Source of the DNA: Adiantum capillus-veneris
Taxonomy: Eukaryota; Streptophyta; Polypodiopsida; Polypodiales; Pteridaceae
Direction of reading: 5' to 3'
NCBI GenBank assembly: GCA_014529385.2
Contig: CM043963.1
Span: forward strand, 107,009,412 to 107,073,411
Length of the DNA stretch: 64,000 nucleotides
Shown here: one piece after another, positions 11,791-23,508 of the stretch
Position numbering within the stretch: position 1 is the first letter of the stretch
Layout of the letters: each line of letters starts with the position of its first letter
The notes under the pieces: model-generated
Databases searched by the model: none
Seen by the model: only the letters and a program-made list of their open reading frames with translations
What the model was told of the DNA's origin: nothing
Made by a program: the position numbers and the translations under genes

Positions 11791-12360
11791 GGATTACCTA
11801 GGTGTCGCTCCTGCATCCTCTGTAAGGAGACAAAGCCCCGACATAGTTGCTTCTCCTCCTCTCGGGTCGCAGACAATCGCGCTGTCGAAACTTGGAGAAA
11901 GAAGCGACTAAGCTCCATGAGGCCGTTGGCCACTCTAGCAGCAACATCCCCTTGCGTGTCAAGACTCTCGGTCCAAAGTTGGCCTTGGCTCTGTTGTCGA
12001 AGAAAATCAAGGCTTCGTGGTCTTGTACCTTGCCCCAGCTCTGGAGAGCTTGGTACTCCCATCTTCATGATCCTTAGGCATCCTCGTGAAATTGAATAGA
12101 AAACTTGCTTTCTTAGCTGCTCGCTCTTCTTCTGCTTTTGAAGTCTCCGGTTTGTCTTCTGGATATTCCTCTTTTTTTGAACATCCTCCGAGTGCCCAAC
12201 CTCATTGCAACCATAACACTCACCTTGCTTGAAATACTCTACCTTCTGCTCTGCAGATATTCAAGGAGCAGTTGACTTCTTTTGTTGTACCAACTTCTCC
12301 ACCTTCTTCTTCCCTTTGAAAGTCTCCTTCTTAACTGAATTGGGTGCCGGAGCAACTGTG
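11787..12360 (-). pseudogene. Gypsy fragment Gy3: protease start and gag zinc knuckle
   Basis: This is a third relative of Gy1. With one frame change, the minus strand near 12060-11980 reads WGKVQDHEALIFFDNRAKANF, parallel to WGKVKDQEALIFFDGGAKGNF in Gy1, so the protease triad D-S/T-G-A is D-N-R-A here. Further upstream (about 12250-12180) a knuckle CYGCNEVGHSED lacks its final Cys. No RT follows. Confidence 0.65.
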
Positions 12361-13128
12361 TGGAAAAATTAGTGAGCCTATGAGCAACAAATATCCGTCC
12401 AAATCGTGGTCCATAAGCTTCAAGATGCCTTTGCTGCCTTCTCCTCTTCTTTATTTCTCTTCTCTTGGTTCTCTCAGCCTCTGTAAATGTGTTCTTGCTG
12501 GGCTTATTGTGCTATAAAGCTGCAGAGAGGGAGTTGTTTGCATACCTTGGTCTGAGTACAGCGTTTCTGGATTTGGTTTGCAATCAGCATGGGAAACCAT
12601 TTTTGTATGGGGAATGACTTGAGTATTTGGTTGCCATACTAAGGAGAAGCAACCATCAATTGAGTTGGCTAGGACCTCGTTTGGACCAGAAGGTCATATA
12701 GGTTTTTAGCTCTTGTTTGCGCATAGATTTGGTCATACTTGGAAACTGGGTTTTGCTCAGATTTTTTGCAGTGGTAGGGATTGATTAGGCTTATGCACGG
12801 ATAGGGCAGGTGAGCAGGTATAAAACTCTGACAATCGTCGAAGGGTTACTCTTCTTCGGAAGTGCCATGAACTGGTGGTTGGATCTAACAGAAGCTTTGT
12901 TTTTGCTTGCCAAAAGCAGGTCCTTGGCTGGAAACTTGAAAATACTTGATATATTTCAAGGCTAAGTAAAACCTGGCAATGCTATTATGAGCATTCAAAT
13001 GGAGTGTGGCATGACATGCTAAGCTCAGCACCGTTTTGCTCCTTGTTTGTTGCCTGTTTTTACCTGCTGGCCTGCGTGTATCTTCTTACAATTGAGCTCT
13101 TTCTTGTGTGCTGTGTATACAAATACAG
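12361..13128. other. Upstream region of the HINT4-like gene, nothing certain
   Basis: This stretch is AT-moderate, with no transposon motif and no long open frame. It should hold the first exon(s) and promoter of the histidine-triad gene that starts being recognisable at 13129. I found no convincing CxFC-type exon, although a good splice acceptor (tatacaaatacag) ends at 13128. Confidence 0.5.
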
Positions 13129-13840
13129 GATGAGAAAGTTGTGGCCTTTCAAGATAGAAATCCATCTGCTTATAGGTATTCCCACAAGATCCATGATTTC
13201 GATTATTTCATTGTTCACAAGTTAAGATGTTAATCTTCTCAAGAAATCACAGGCATTATTTGGTGATTCCTAAAGAGCACATTCCGACAGTAAAGCAGTT
13301 GTGCAAAGGAGAAGAGCATTATGCGCTAGGTAATATGTCGAAAGTGTTGTGCTTCTCAGATCCAATTCAAATCTTTTAACTGGAATGCTCGAATTGTTTT
13401 TTTGTACCATATCCTAATTGTTGTGATGGTGCACAGTTCAACACATGCTGAAGACCGGTGACACCTTGATGCATAGGGATGCTCCTGCGGCTGTTGAGTA
13501 CAGGTGATTTATAATGTTGTTGGGCTTCTTGATTCATCACCTGATTTTCTCTGTGATCTAGTAACATTTTCCTCATATCAAACCTTTGCAAAGGTTTGGG
13601 TTTCACAGGCCTCCTTTCAACAGTGTTAACCATCTTCATTTGCATTGCATGGCTCTTCCCTTTCATTCAAGGTAAAATTTGACAGAAATAAGAGCAGCTG
13701 TGATATATTGACTACCATTAGCATTGGGATTTTGATCAACATTTTATTGCAGGTGGAGAGCATTCAAGTACTTACCATTAGGTCGCTGGGGTGGTTACAT
13801 TGATGCAAACGAGCTGTTACAGAAATTGGATGTCGGATAA
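13129..13840 (+). CDS. HINT4: HINT4-like histidine-triad (HIT) protein, exons 2-6 (first exon not found)
   Basis: Five exons with GT-AG borders join in phase: 13129-13175, 13253-13329, 13437-13503, 13594-13671 and 13753-13840 (TAA). The translation begins DEKVVAFQDRNPSAYR, continues HYLVIPKEHIPTVKQL, and contains the triad motif NHLHLHCMALPF (H-x-H-x-H, exon 13594-13671). It ends with a RWRAFKYLPLGRWGG-type C-terminus. This order and spacing match plant HINT4, a HIT-superfamily nucleotide hydrolase/transferase reported to act on adenosine 5'-phosphosulfate. All triad histidines are present and no exon has a stop, so the gene looks alive. The N-terminal exon with the usual CxFC segment is not visible: it may be further upstream or displaced by the gypsy fragment. 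No other ordinary host gene is recognisable nearby. Confidence 0.88.
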
Positions 13841-15180
13841 AGCAATCAGACACTCTTAATCTAGGTTTACACTTCCCACCATTGTGGATGGGCAGCATCA
13901 AATGAAGAAGGATGAGATGCCCTCTAAAGATAAGGTCATCCTCTCACTTGGTCTTTTGGACATGAAAGGCACTAAAAACCTGAGAAAGGATGTTTAACCA
14001 CTTTCCAGCAACATGTGATGATAATAGCAAAACAATAAGAAACAGCTAATCTCATTCGTATGCTTCCATCTTCCTCAATTCATTTATTATAGGCATCTTT
14101 TTGAGTTTTGCGGTGTGTGTTGCTGTTGGGTGTAAGAGCATATATAATTAGGTGTATGCAACTGGACATTCAAAAGCAATGAAAATAATCTGTTTCTTTT
14201 CTTTTTCTAACGCATGTTTCTTTGTGTGCGTGCATGCGAAAATATACGTGCGTGTAGGCGCCAAGTATGTGCAGATCTACTTCTATGTGTGTGTGTGGGG
14301 GGGGGGGGCGCGGGGGGGCTAGTTTAGATGAGGTGGTGGAAGTAGAGACCCCTTTGATGTGTGAATTTTATTTCATCCAAGAAGCTAACCACACTCACTA
14401 CTGCATTTAGCAATCAAGTATGTCATTAGTGTGCTGATAATAATCCACTGCCTTGAAAGAGGGCGAAACTTGTTTCCGTGTAGCATGCTTTTGCCACGAG
14501 AGAAGGGGTGAGGACAGTGCATGAAGCCAGGGGCTAGTGCAAATTATGGACCTCAAAACTGATTAAGTGGTATGCAATGGAGAGTATACAGAAAAACTAT
14601 GAAGCTCAAGAATGTCCTAACTTTACGTGTTCACCAAAGCTTATCAATGTTTTGAGCAATGTTCCGCAACCCAAGCCTAGGTTTTGTGTTTCAGCTTTGA
14701 GGCACTTATGAACATGGTAACAAGGTCACTATCATATGAGACCAGCCAAGAGGAAGCAAGCCAGGAAAGAAGCCAATCAACTTGCTAGAGGTAAGGCAAA
14801 AGAGAGACCGTTTTAGTCCCTTTAGTTGGTGCTATTCAAGTTGGCACGGGGGTTAGGCTTTTAAACCCTAACCCCTTAGGCCTCTCAGCCACATCTTCTG
14901 GGTTAGAGTTTTTAAACTCTTAACTCCTTGTCCTCTCGGCCATTTCCTCTGGTTGGGCACGCCATGTCATCAATTTCCCCCTCCTGAAAGAATTGTAATC
15001 ACCTCGATTATGCTTGCAAAACAGTCAAAGGTCAGAAACTTTCTTCAGTAGACACTTATTGTATATATCCATGAAAAACAACCGAAGTAAAAAACTTATG
15101 TATCCATGCACTCCACAAATCCAACACTTCTACAAAGACATCAATCATTGATCAATCACATTTTTGTCGAGGGTCTCAGA
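13841..15180. other. 3' flank of HINT4-like gene, otherwise featureless
   Basis: The first few hundred bases may be 3' untranslated sequence. A TG run followed by a 13-nt G run and GCG lies at 14286-14319. Near 14855-14960 a roughly 55-bp phrase (ggttaggcttttaaaccctaa, then ggcctctcagcc) is repeated imperfectly. No gene seen. Confidence 0.4.
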
Positions 15181-15221
15181 TGCAAATCATGATCATTGTA
15201 ACATATTTAGCAATCGGATCC

Positions 15222-15391
15222 AGACCACGTTGATTTTTTTACGGATGACTTGATCTACTAAATCTTGTCACTATTAGATTTATATCCTTTTGTTTCACAT
15301 TTCAAAGAAACCATGCTTGATGACTTGCTCTACTAAATCTTATCACTATCAGATTCATATCCTTTTGTTTCACATTTCAAAGAAACCATGC
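15222..15391. repeat. Imperfect tandem duplication, about 78-bp unit, two copies
   Basis: The block from tgacttgatctactaaatc to caaagaaaccatgc (about 15246-15321) is repeated at about 15321-15391 with a few substitutions, including the shared string ccttttgtttcacatttcaa. The region 15392-16080 beyond it is unassigned AT-rich DNA. Confidence 0.7.
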
Positions 15392-16219
15392 CCAAGATCA
15401 TCCCCACAAGACAACACATTCATAGAGCATGCAGTTCACAAATCACACAGTTAGTTCACACCGAACATCGTGTTTCAATCATTCAATCTAGCCATTTCAT
15501 CTCTTGATGCACCTAGATCCTTTCGGAACTCTTGATGCACTCACATCAATATCGAGTCATCTCATCCAGATAGAAATCTTGATGGATTAGAATCACATTC
15601 AGTTCTCATTCACTTAGCCATCACATCTAGATCTCGTTGGTCTCTAACAGATGTTACTAAGTTCAAACCGTTCATCAGATATAAAATGCTGCAGACATTT
15701 CATCTTTCCAACACATACTCTAACAATTCAGATGAAAGAGGATGTTCAATTTCAAAAAGAATTCAATTTAATGTATATATTTTCATAAAGTCATTCTACA
15801 AAACAGTCAGTCTGTCAGTATCCCTGTCACGTGCGCACTTCACTTGCGCCACGTGAACATGCTTCTACCATAGTCTAGCATCAGCCCTAGCCTAGCTTAG
15901 GACTTAGCCTGGCACTTTGTGAGCCTCTAGCAAGGTGTGCATGTACAGGCCGGTCATAGTTGCATACCCTCTCTTGCACAAGAACAATCATTTCATCATG
16001 CAGGCATTTTATCGAGTGAACCACCTCTTATAAGTTATTTTATTAAAAGTGACTTTTGAAATTCTTTTTGTAAGTTTGTTGGAAAAGTAGGTATGGCAAA
16101 TTGCTAAATATCTATAAAAGAAGCCCATTGGGCACTTAGTAGAAGCAGAAGAAGGAGGTAGGCACCGCAGCAGATAGGCAGCACCTCAGCAGGAGCCCTA
16201 GCATTTCTCAACAGTTCAG

Positions 16220-16465
16220 CTCGTTGTCGACATAGACCAGCAGAACCATCATCGACTTCCCCGTCTTCGACACAGAACCGTTGTGGACTTCACCGTCTTC
16301 GACACAGTACCGTCGTCGACTTCATCGTCGTCGACAAAGACCCTTAGTACCTCGTCGTCGACTTCATTGTCTTTGACATAGACCTCGTCGTCGACCTCTC
16401 CATCTTCGACATAGAACCTGCAGTACCTGTTGTTGACATCATTGTCTTCGACATAGAACCTCAGT
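16220..16465. repeat. GTCGAC-rich minisatellite, about six units of 32-42 bp
   Basis: Units of the type accgtcgtcgacttcatcgtc followed by ttcgacatag are repeated with drift across this span. A TATAAAAG box at 16119-16126 precedes it and AATAAAG follows at 16513, so the array could lie inside the transcribed part of a plus-strand LTR-like unit. That reading is tentative. Confidence 0.6.
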
Positions 16466-16631
16466 ACCCCTTCAGTACCTCAATACCCAGTAGCATCAGA
16501 ATGCATTGTGTAAGAATAAAGAAAGTACTTGCTCTGGCAACAGGGCAAGGGGCCCTTGAGGGTTGGGATCCGACATCCCCGTGTTGTCTCTTTTCTTTTT
16601 ATGTGAAGTTGAGGAGGATGAGGTGTATGTG

Positions 16632-16742
16632 AGAAGCACATGTCTCTATTCTAACTCTTGTTCCCGTTTATTCTCCCACATTAAATGATCAGTTTAATAT
16701 GAGAAAATCATTTGATAAAGTTAGATATTAGATTTTATGACA
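16632..16742 (-). repeat. Putative 3' LTR end of gypsy Gy4
   Basis: About 110 bp here match 23399-23508 with only two differences. On the minus strand both begin TGTYATAAAATC, and the left copy is preceded by GATTTCAAGAGAGAGGTAA (plus 16743-16761), a polypurine tract. This fits the start of a 3' LTR. Past 16632 the two copies diverge, so the full LTR length is not resolved. Confidence 0.6.
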
Positions 16743-17435
16743 TTACCTCTCTCTTGAAATCATATTCGTCCTCGACTATGAGGTAGAGAAGATAAAGCCT
16801 AGTCATTAGTCCATGTTACTTAGCGGGTAGAGGATCCCTTTTTACCCTTCGACATCACTCCAAGATGGATGACTAATCCATTTGGTGCTTGGGAGGCATA
16901 GCTGCCGCAAGCATGTCTTCTCTTTAGTCCATATCATACTTCCAAAGTAGAGTGATAAGTTCTAATTGGTGTTTGGGAGACGTCGTCACCACAAACATGA
17001 TTCTAAGCATACTATTTAAATTTGTGCACAATAAAAAGAGAACTAGTCTTATAAGACATAAATATTTTTCATTTAAATTTCATTTTCATATGCTTACTCT
17101 AGTGCAACATTGTAAGCATTGACAAGGTTCATATTATTCTTAAGCTAGGTTCCTTGCATCCATTTAACATCTTTAAAAGAATAATTCTTTAACTCAATAA
17201 GATATCGTCAGATAATCTTAGTGTTTCTTAGTACCTTGTCTTCATGTCATAGGATGGACTTAGATTGAAGTACTTGTTCTTGATCTTCGATTTTTGGAGG
17301 GTCTGCAACTATTGCTTCTTTTGATGGCGCTCCTTTGTAAGGCTTATGTAGGTTCTCATGGAAAACATTGTGCATGAGCCAACGGTTGGGCAACTTCACT
17401 TGATAAGCCATGTCATTGTGATTGGCTTAAGAATT

Positions 17436-20400
17436 TTAAGGACCATAATATCTTTTTGCTAGTTCAGCATCATACTCTTGGTGGTCCGTAGGACTCTTGC
17501 CCATAGTATGCCTCACATGAGCCTTGAGAAACTTTAGCAAGACCCAATGATTTTGCTTAAAGGCTAAGGCTCTTTTGTGCTTAGTAGCAGCAACCCTTTT
17601 TGCCTTTCCTGTGAGATGGATATAACCCCTTTGATTTTTGGAAAAGATTCTGTAGGTCTCATCTATAATCATCAGCAGCGAAGATCTTCCCATGTACTTG
17701 AAGTAGTAAGGAACTTTTGGATCTTCCCTCTTTAACCTCGAAAGGTTCTTTCCCCATAGAAGTATGTAGAATGTCATTGTACGCATACTTTATAAGAGGT
17801 AGGTACTTCTATCATCGAGAACGTTGATCTACTTCCATGACATAGGCTTTTAGTAGATTCAAGAACCATTAGATTAGTTATTTCAATTTGGTCATCCATT
17901 TGTGAATGACAGGTCGAAAGAGAAATTTAATCTACTTCTTAGATTCCAAAAGAGACCCTTCTAGAAATAACTGGTCATTCTAGGATCTTTGTTTGACACT
18001 ATGGATGTTGGAAATCCATGATGCTTGAAAATTTGAGATCTAAAGAGGGTTGCCATTTGATGTGCCTTAATAGTTTTTTTGACAGGCATAGAGTGTGTTT
18101 TCTTGTTAAGCCTGTTGACTGAAACAATCCAAGTTGCTTCCCTTGATCAATTTTCAACTTTTGGGATACCACACATTTTGAAACATACTCTTGTATGTTT
18201 ACTTTTCATGGTAGACCAACAAAAATACATTTCTACTCCTTGAAAAGTAGACTATGGAATCCCTCTTTGACCAGCATAAGGAGAAGTATGGGATTCATAA
18301 ATGGCTTTCGTATTGTATGGGTGATTAACACATAGCCTATTGCCGTTTGGAAGATAACCATCCTTCAAGGTGAATGGTTCTTTTTTCTTCCCTATTGCAA
18401 AGGCTGTAATAACATACTTAAAGTCTTGGTCAGTAGTATACTCATCTATCATAAAAGATATATCATTGTGAGTTTCTATAGACACCACATTTACCCTTGG
18501 TCATTATGAAAGTGCATGGACCACTTGATTGTGCTTGCCAACAATGTGAGCAATCTGAAATTTAAATTGCAAAAGAAAATTTTCCCACCTCATTTGTTTG
18601 TCGGAGAGCTTGGTTTGCGTCATGAAGTTCTTGAGGCGTTGTGATCCATTTGTAAGATGAATGGAGTCCCCAAGAGGCAGTGTTTCCACGTGTTTAGGGC
18701 ATATAGAATAGCTAGTAGCTCTTTTTTGCTTTTGCCCAATACTCACTTATCGAAGTTGAGTCTTTGACTCTCATATGCTATGGCATGCCCTTCTTGAAGA
18801 AAAATAGCTCCAAGGCAATTACCACAAGCATCACATTGGACCTCAAATGGCTTTGAGAGATCTAGTAGTGTGAGCACATATTGAGAGATAAGATTCTCCT
18901 TAAGCTTCTCAAAAGCTTCTTGCACTTTTGCAATCCATGAATACTTAACATTTCTTTTTGTTAAGTCATATAATGGGCCTGCTATTAGCGAGAATTTTTT
19001 CTATGAAGCATCTATAGTATGCACACATACCTATGAAGCTTTGTATCTTATGTAGATTCCTTGGATTAGGCCATCCTTTTATTATCTCTAACTTTGTTGG
19101 ATCCATATGGGTGCCATCATTAGAGATAATGTGACCTATCTCTTGTAGGAAAAATTCACTTTTCTTTTGATTAATGAAAAGATTATTCTCTCTCACAACT
19201 TGAAAGGTTACATGAAGGTGTCGCTTGTACTCTTCAAGAGAATTTGGATGGCCTGAAGATTTTTGTCCATCATGAGTTTGAATGCATCTAGAGCATTTGT
19301 CAAGCCAAAACTTGTAAATCATCAAATAGATCTTCTACCCGCGGCACGGGAAATCTATTTTTGATAGTGATCATATTTAGTGCTCTATAGTTGACACACA
19401 TGTGATATGCGTCATCTTTCTTTTGCACTAAAAGCAATGGTGAAAAAAATGGAGAGGAGCTAGACCTCACCATGCCTTTTTCCACCAATTCATGCACTTG
19501 CCTCATGATCTCCTCTTGCCGAGCTTGTGAAACTCGATAAGGAGACTTGTTAGGCATTGAGCTCCTTGGTAGGAGCTCAATTGCATGGTCATCATCCCTC
19601 ATTTTAGAGTTAGCTCACTAGGGATGTCATCAATGGAAACATCTTGGGATCCATTTAGGAAATTAAACAACTCTAATTCCTCGTGATTCCCTTTATTGCA
19701 AGGGTATGGTGTTCCCTAGCTCATTAGCATCTATGTACATGCTCTTTTCCTTGTAGGTGAAGTAGATTCTCCTTTCAAGGAAATTCATGGTGCCCCAACG
19801 ATTAACATTCTCATGTTTGAGAGGGGAGATGAAGAAATCCTTTTTGTCCACATAGCTTTGGACATGAAGCCTCAATTTTCCCATTAACGGAGTAATTGAG
19901 AGGTCTTGTCCCTTGATAGCTCCATTTGATTTCAATGTATCTCCCATCTTGTGGGCTGTATGCCTAGCTTGGTGGTCAACTCCGTGGATATGAAGTTGTG
20001 AGTTGAAATAGGGTCAAACAAAATAAAGGCATCATGCCTCTTTCCCTAAGCATAGGAAAGGAGAAATCCTTCGCAATGAGCATCCTCTTTTGGAGCTTTA
20101 AACATAGAGGCTCTAGGAGTCTTATTGCGGGCAATTCTATTGGGGCAAGGATGATAACCATGGCCTTGCTCCCCACACTTAAAAGTTTGTGGTCCTTACA
20201 AAAAGCTTCTAGCTCTTTAGGAGAGAGTTTATATTTACCTTTGTAAACTCCCTTCTCCTTGGACCGATTGTTGTTGCTGTTGTTGGAATGGCCTTGGTAA
20301 GAATTTTGGGCATTGGATTTCCCCTTGGCATCACTTTTGTATTTAGTTTCCATGGGCTTGACATTCCATCTAGCCCCTTGTTGGAAAATGATGCGCGAAG

Positions 20401-21512
20401 CAACTATGGTGTGGTGGATTACTTTAGTGATAGAACCAGGCCGTTGACAGTTGACATACTCGGCCATCTCTTTGGGTAATCCCACATAGGATTGTTGCTT
20501 TTGCTCGGCAAAGTCTATCTTTTGAAAGATAGTAGCCTTGAGATGTAAATTCCAAAACTTCTCCACATATATGTGGATAGACTCATGAGAGAGAAGCTTT
20601 AAACTTCACCATTTGGTAAGCACTTTGTCCTTTGCATCACGTGCAAGGAATTGCTTCGTGATGGAAACTCGTAGAGTTTCTCATGTCTTTGGGGCTTCAC
20701 CATTGCCACGAAGGCTAGCCCACCTTTGACGAGCCGATTTTTGGAAGTGTATAGCTACATGTCGTAGCTTGGAGGACTCCGTGAAGCCCTCTTCTCCAAA
20801 GGCCGCATCAAATTGTTGGATGAAGGCCAATACTTTGTCGGTAGCACCAAAGGTTCCATCGTAGGTGAGAAAAGAGATACTCTTTCCTCCCTCTTTGAAC
20901 ATCTTTAGCTTTTGTGAACTTCGCCATGCATGGTAAGACTTGCAATGTCCTCCGCTCTTGTATTCTCTAGGAGAATAGCCATAGCTTTTGTCTCGAAAGA
21001 GGAGGAAGGTGAAGAATTAGAAGAAGAGGGTGACCTCTTTCTTCCCCTTCTCTTCCTTTGTTTCCTCTCTTCCCTTTCGGAGTGACAAAGAGAAGGACTA
21101 TGAGTTGACCGTTTCCTCTTGGGAGGAGTTGGTGATCGTCTAAACCGCTGTCTTCATGGAGCCACATCTTTTGAGGAACTTAGGGAGTCATTACTTTCTC
21201 ATTCTTTGGTTTCCTCCTCTTGTATGGGAGAGAGTCTTCGGGGGTCTCACCAAGAGGCCTCCTAAGCTCTCTCTCCTCTTTGAGAGGAAAGGAAATTCCA
21301 TAAGCACGAAGTTGTTGAGTAACTTCGGCCTGTAAAGAGGGGTTGCCCATAGCTTGTTGCAACCTAGTAACAAGATAATTAACAAACATGGGGGCATCAT
21401 CAATAACACCTTCATGTGAAAAATCAAAGTTATCAATGTTCATTCTATTCTCTTGGTTATTGTCAGCCATGTTAATTAAACTTATGTGTTTACTTAGTGT
21501 ATGCTTTGACAA
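17436..21512 (-). pseudogene. Gypsy Gy4 gag-pol remnant
   Basis: Fragments in gypsy order on the minus strand are gag N-terminus (21512-21180), retrotransposon gag core (20902-20681), gag tail (20566-20150), protease (about 20060-19693; catalytic triad reads D-P-I-S), RT (19602-18966), RNase H end with VGKHNQVVHALS (18746-18504), integrase zinc-finger region ending SPYAGQRGIP (18488-18252), and an integrase C-terminal region ending AKRYYGP (17786-17436). The RT has lost two blocks. After the EDLFDDL segment it jumps to FGLTNA, dropping motif A. It then jumps to NSLEEYKRHL, dropping the YxDD box. The integrase core is also largely gone. The element is non-functional. Confidence 0.8.
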
Positions 21513-22640
21513 TTCAAAACCTTAGTTGCTACTCCTCTTAGCCTTTGAAAATAGGCACTTAAGTATCTACACCCACGGCTCGAATTGGTTAATTATAGAG
21601 AGTAGTGGAGTGAGTCTAACATAGCGAAGCTGCCGAGGGATAGCTCCTTTCGGACTTCTTATGGCTCAATAATGGTAAAGCCGTAGGCAAGTCTAAAAAG
21701 ACTCCATTATTAAGACCAAAGCTCCCGAGTTGTGCACCATATCCCACATAGTGGACTCAACAAAACCGATAATAGATCCCAGTCCCACTTACCCTAATAT
21801 AATTAACAAAATCAACCATTAATAGGCTACTTAAGGACCTCTCTTCTTAAGCACGAAAAGAGAAACCAAATGCTCTGTGACCTACGTGATGCAATGAAGA
21901 TGGAAAGCTTCATGCATCACAAGCATAACATAAACTTGTAGAAAGAATTAACTATCCCAAGCCTCAGTCCCAAGGCCTAAAACACCTTAAAAGGTGGAGA
22001 GAGCTAGTGGGGAATGAGGGTAGGGAAGAGGAAGAAGAAACATCCCATAGGAGAAAGAAATAGTTCCTCACTTATCATCACTCTACTTGCTAGCATACAT
22101 AATAGCATAGTAATGAAGATGGAAAGATTAAGCATTGAAGCATGACTCTTGGTTGGATTTGCATTCCATAGCCAAGAGTGTTGGTGTAGGCTCTTACTTC
22201 TCACAAGCTTGGAGAAGGAGGTGGTGTTCCTCTACTTTCACCAAGTGAGAATGAATCCACAAAATGAGTGTGTGTGTGGTGTATATCCCCCTAGCACCCC
22301 CCTTGCTTGCTTGGGGCTAACTTTTCCACATGCTGCAAGCTCATTGGACCCCTCTCCCTCTAGCCAATCACATGCTGTATGCATTCAAGTACATGGGTAG
22401 TCTTTTGACAAGTGTCCTACTTACCCCTTAGAGAGAGAGAGCTTGAAAATATCTAGATATTTGTTGGATGGAAGTAGAAGCTCATTGGACCCCTCTTTAG
22501 CCCAACCAATAGCATTCAAGCACACCATGTGGTTAAGCTTAGTGAGAGTTTGACATGTGTCCCATGTGTCCTTTTAGAAAAAGGGGTGCCTTTGCGGTGA
22601 GTGGAAGGTTAGGTCAAAGATTCCCCTATCTTTGGGACTT
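21513..22640 (-). other. Gy4 leader / LTR side, boundaries unresolved
   Basis: This lies between the gag start of Gy4 and the tandem arrays of its 5' LTR. I could not find a convincing primer binding site. Part of it should be the 5' untranslated leader. No independent gene seen. Confidence 0.35.
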
Positions 22641-22642
22641 TT

Positions 22643-22870
22643 ATGCATAGGAAGCTTCTCAAGAAACTTCCTCATTAAGTGTGTAGGGTCTCTTTTTGAC
22701 TCAAGCATCTTACCCCCTCATGCATAGGAAGCTTCTCAAGCAACTTTCTCATTAAGTTTGTAGGGTCTCTTTTTGACTCAAGCATCTTACCCCCCATGCA
22801 TAGGAAGCTTCTCAAGCACCTTCCTCATTAAGTATGACAAGTACCTCAAGTACCTTATTCATCAAGCATG
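22643..22870. repeat. Tandem array, 76-bp unit, about 2.5-3 copies
   Basis: Each unit starts atgcataggaagcttctcaa (22643, 22719, 22796) and continues with ctcattaagt and, in the first two units, ctttttgactcaagcatctt. The last copy degenerates into shorter caagtacctt repeats. Confidence 0.8.
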
Positions 22871-22884
22871 ACAAGCACCTTAGG

Positions 22885-23150
22885 TGGCGTTTCCACCTCA
22901 AGCTCACCTCAAGCTCAACCCTAGCTTGTCTAAGGTTGCCTAAGGTCAAAGGCAAGTTTAGGTCGGGTTCCCATCTCAAGCTAAGCCCTAGCTTGCCTAA
23001 GGTCGCCTAAGGTCAAAGGTAAGTTTAGATTGGGTTCCCGCCTCAAGCTCACAGCCCTAGCTTGCCTAAAACTTGCCTAAGGTCAAAGGTAATTTTAGGT
23101 TGGGTTCCCACCTCAAGCTTAGCCCTAGCTTGATCAAAGGACTTTTAACA
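22885..23150. repeat. Tandem array, about 75-80-bp unit, three to four copies
   Basis: The repeated core is cctcaagct...ccctagcttgcctaagg...ggtcaaagg...ttaggttgggttccc. Copies start near 22890, 22972, 23040 and 23108. Confidence 0.75.
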
Positions 23151-23204
23151 CTAACCATTGGAGGTCTTTAATGAAGCTAACCCTAAGGTCTTTTAAGCTC
23201 CATT

Positions 23205-23402
23205 AGATGCACATTGCTCTTTGATAGACTACCTCCTTTTGGACCCCTATTGAGATGTAACCATCTCTCCTCTTGGTCCGCTGCTGAGGTAAGTCTAGAA
23301 GCACTTATTGCACATTTCTCTTTGATAGACCATCTCCTTTTGGACCCTATTGAGATGCAACCATCTCTCCTTTTGGTCCCGTGTTGAGATAGGTCTAGAA
23401 GC
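23205..23402. repeat. Tandem duplication, about 100-bp unit, two copies
   Basis: The block ctctttgatagac...cctattgagatg...aaccatctctcc...gtctagaagcac occurs at about 23210-23310 and 23315-23402. It lies directly next to the conserved LTR end of Gy4. Confidence 0.75.
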
Positions 23403-23508
23403 ACATGTCTCTATTCTAACTCTTGTTCCCGTTTATTCTCCCACATTAAATGATCAGTTTAATATGAGAAAATCATTTGGTAAAGTTAGATATTAGATTT
23501 TATAACAC
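23399..23508 (-). repeat. Putative 5' LTR start of gypsy Gy4
   Basis: This partners 16632-16742 (two differences in about 110 bp). On the minus strand it begins TGTTATAAAATCTAATATC. Together they delimit Gy4 at about 6.8 kb, excluding any LTR part left of 16632. No clear target duplication was seen. Confidence 0.6.

Noticed and set aside
22643-23402. Repeat-spacer pattern considered as a CRISPR-like array
   Set aside because: Units are contiguous tandem repeats without unique spacers, in a plant-type genome and within an LTR element.
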